A stretch of 5,679 bases of DNA from UBA509 sp038729325 (GTDB lineage: Archaea; Thermoplasmatota; Thermoplasmata; Thermoplasmatales; Thermoplasmataceae), in contig JAVYSG010000072.1 of NCBI GenBank assembly GCA_038729325.1, positions 1 to 5,679 of the forward strand. The letters run 5' to 3'. Below, in pieces: positions 4,086 through 5,679 of the stretch; the stretch's first letter is position 1; each line of letters opens with the position of its first letter. The notes under the pieces were generated by a model. It saw only the letters and a list, made by a program, of their open reading frames with translations. It had not been told where the DNA came from and made no database searches. Both the position numbers and the translations under genes were made by a program.

Positions 4086-5679
4086 TCATCTTGATTCCTT
4101 TATCATGAAATACGGGTTCTTTTTTTCTCCCTGATCATATATTATCTTGTTTGACGTTTCAAGGGCCTCGGCAACCTTTTCGGAATCGGGTAAAGGATTT
4201 TTTACAAAGTTCCAGTAAAGATCATAGGTTTGAAGTATATATCTCGGGAAGCTGAAAAATTCCCGCACATACTGTGGCATCATTTTCAGTATAAATTTAT
4301 AAGCATTGTCAACAAGCTGCGTTTTTACCTCACTCCTCTTTATGCCTCTCAGCTTGTCCCTCAGGAATTTGTGTATGTAAAAGCTGTATGATGCATAGAA
4401 CTGAGCAATCTGATCTCTCACGGGCCCGAATCCAGTCTTCATTACCGGTGTTAGGACATCATATCTGTCCCAGTCCATAGTGAAGAGTGCATTTGTCCTC
4501 AGTGCATCATCAAAGATTCTTGTCCCTGGAAGCGGCGTGTATATTGAAAATTGAATTGCATCCGCTCCTGCAGCCTCCAGCTTTCTGGAGAACCGGATCG
4601 TTGAGATTATATCTCTGAATTTTTCGTACGGGGCCCCAATCATCATACCTACAAGAACAATTATTCCATTCTGGTCCAGTGTCCTTACAGCCTGTACAGA
4701 CTGGGGAGTGAATTCACCTTTGTGCATTTTTTTCAGGATTTCCTCACTTCCTGATTCAACTCCAAGGAATGATATGCGCATTCCTGCCTGTGATGCTTTT
4801 TTAATGAGTTCAGGATACTTCGCCGTTACATCAGCTCTCATCTGTACTATCCACTTCATGTCGAGTTTTTCCCTTATGATCATATCAAAAAGCTCCTCTC
4901 TGTGCTTTACATTGGGATGCACCACAAAAATGTCATCGGTGAAAAATATCCAGTTATAACCAGCGGCTTTTGCAAGACGCATTTCTTCAAGAATCCTCTC
5001 ATTGGACTTGTTTCTCCACATATTTCCCCAGGTCGGGGTCACAGAGCAGAAATCACAGGCATAGGGACAGCCCCGGGAAGTTTCGAGGCACATGACCTTG
5101 TCCTCAGTCCCGAAAACTTTGAATGTATATTTTGATGGATCAAGAAGGTCAAGTGGTGGCATTGGCAGACTGTCAAGATCCGCAATGAGTTTTCTTGGAC
5201 CATTCCTTTTTATCTTTCCGTTGCTCAGGTAGACTATTCCCGGTATATTCTGGAATCCTGTGTTTTCAGCCACAGCCCTGGCAATATCGTAAATGGTCTC
5301 ATCTCCTTCCCCAAGAACGGAAATATCGAAACCGGATCGTATGATCTCCTTAGGAAGAAATGTTGCATGGTGCCCTCCTGCCACCAGAATTGTATCGGGG
5401 CTCCTTTCCTTGATCTTTCTGGCTATATATCCTGCAGTATTGTGAGCTGCTGTGGCATGCAGGGTAATTCCCACAATGTCTGGCGCGAATTTTAGTGCCT
5501 CTTCTATCGCGTCATCCGGAGTATAGGCATCACCCTCCATATCTATGATTTTAATTGAACTTCCTGGAAGTCTCCTGATTTCCCCGGCCAGGGCCAGGAG
5601 GCTCAAGGGGGCGGGAAGAAATCCCCATTTCGTCATATAAGCACTTCCCGTTCTGTTTGAAGGTCTTATAAGTACAGTT
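4086..5679 (-). CDS. B12-binding-domain radical SAM protein, 5' end outside window
   Basis: Probable cobalamin-dependent radical SAM enzyme (class B type: methyl transfer, cyclisation or other C-H chemistry); substrate unknown. Numbered from the ATG at 5636 (516 residues), an N-terminal Rossmann-like cobalamin-binding domain spans about 1-150, with GGHH (87-90) and LGEGDE (108-113). The radical SAM core follows: CPYACDFC (190-197) gives the CxxxCxxC cluster ligands, then FFTDD (231-235), GVESGSE (292-298) and YTPLPGTRIFDD (366-377). The C-terminal part (about 385-516) is aromatic and basic, without clear membrane helices. The frame stays open upstream of 5636 to the window edge, encoding TVLIRPSNRTGSAY, which supplies the first beta strand (VLIRP) expected of the B12 domain. 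The true start is therefore beyond 5679 and the ATG at 5636 is internal. Relatives include lipid-modifying enzymes such as hopanoid methylases (HpnP) and archaeal GDGT ring synthases; the latter is a hypothesis only. Confidence 0.9.
   Translation of the reverse strand, partial: TVLIRPSNRTGSAYMTKWGFLPAPLSLLALAGEIRRLPGSSIKIIDMEGDAYTPDDAIEEALKFAPDIVGITLHATAAHNTAGYIARKIKERSPDTILVAGGHHATFLPKEIIRSGFDISVLGEGDETIYDIARAVAENTGFQNIPGIVYLSNGKIKRNGPRKLIADLDSLPMPPLDLLDPSKYTFKVFGTEDKVMCLETSRGCPYACDFCSVTPTWGNMWRNKSNERILEEMRLAKAAGYNWIFFTDDIFVVHPNVKHREELFDMIIREKLDMKWIVQMRADVTAKYPELIKKASQAGMRISFLGVESGSEEILKKMHKGEFTPQSVQAVRTLDQNGIIVLVGMMIGAPYEKFRDIISTIRFSRKLEAAGADAIQFSIYTPLPGTRIFDDALRTNALFTMDWDRYDVLTPVMKTGFGPVRDQIAQFYASYSFYIHKFLRDKLRGIKRSEVKTQLVDNAYKFILKMMPQYVREFFSFPRYILQTYDLYWNFVKNPLPDSEKVAEALETSNKIIYDQGEKKNPYFMIKESR

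Noticed and set aside
1..5679. Mobile element, CRISPR array, toxin-antitoxin or defence system
   Set aside because: No transposase, integrase, direct-repeat array, nuclease or paired small toxin-like genes are visible. The intact genes are housekeeping, metabolic or of unknown function.

Overview
The window looks like chromosomal DNA of an archaeon, most likely in or near the Thermoplasmata. The order is inferred, not proven. Four things point this way: a tRNA-Pro with the archaeal arrangement and no encoded CCA; AT-rich boxes resembling archaeal TATA/BRE promoters upstream of several genes; a small CxxC...HxxC protein resembling the archaeal DUF2175 family; and protein genes rich in AGG/AGA arginine codons with moderate GC content.

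Layout from left to right. A tRNA-Pro(CGG) gene lies on the minus strand (43-115), with its putative TATA box at 139-146. A regulatory gap of about 300 bases follows, containing several dyad symmetries and the probable promoter and leader of the next gene. A GTP-type phosphoenolpyruvate carboxykinase gene (pckG, 425-2200, +) converges on a DEAD-box RNA helicase gene (2228-3481, -) with 27 bases between their stop codons. A second intergenic region (3482-3779) separates the helicase from a divergent small zinc-finger-like gene (3780-4082, +). That gene converges, only 3 bases apart, on a B12-binding-domain radical SAM gene (4086-5679, -). The radical SAM gene runs off the right edge, because its frame stays open upstream of the first in-window ATG.

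No two adjacent protein genes share a direction, so each is probably transcribed alone and there is no operon. The genes look like separate housekeeping or metabolic functions: decoding of CCG, gluconeogenic/anaplerotic carbon flow, RNA remodelling, a small metal-binding protein of unknown role, and a radical-SAM modification enzyme. The substrate of the last is unknown; a membrane lipid is one possibility. There is no sign of a mobile element, CRISPR array, toxin-antitoxin pair or defence island.

The points most worth following up are the short palindromes upstream of three promoters, a hairpin in the pckG leader, a C at tRNA position 55, a Ser in place of the usual hyper-reactive Cys in the PEPCK P-loop, and the identity of the radical SAM enzyme.
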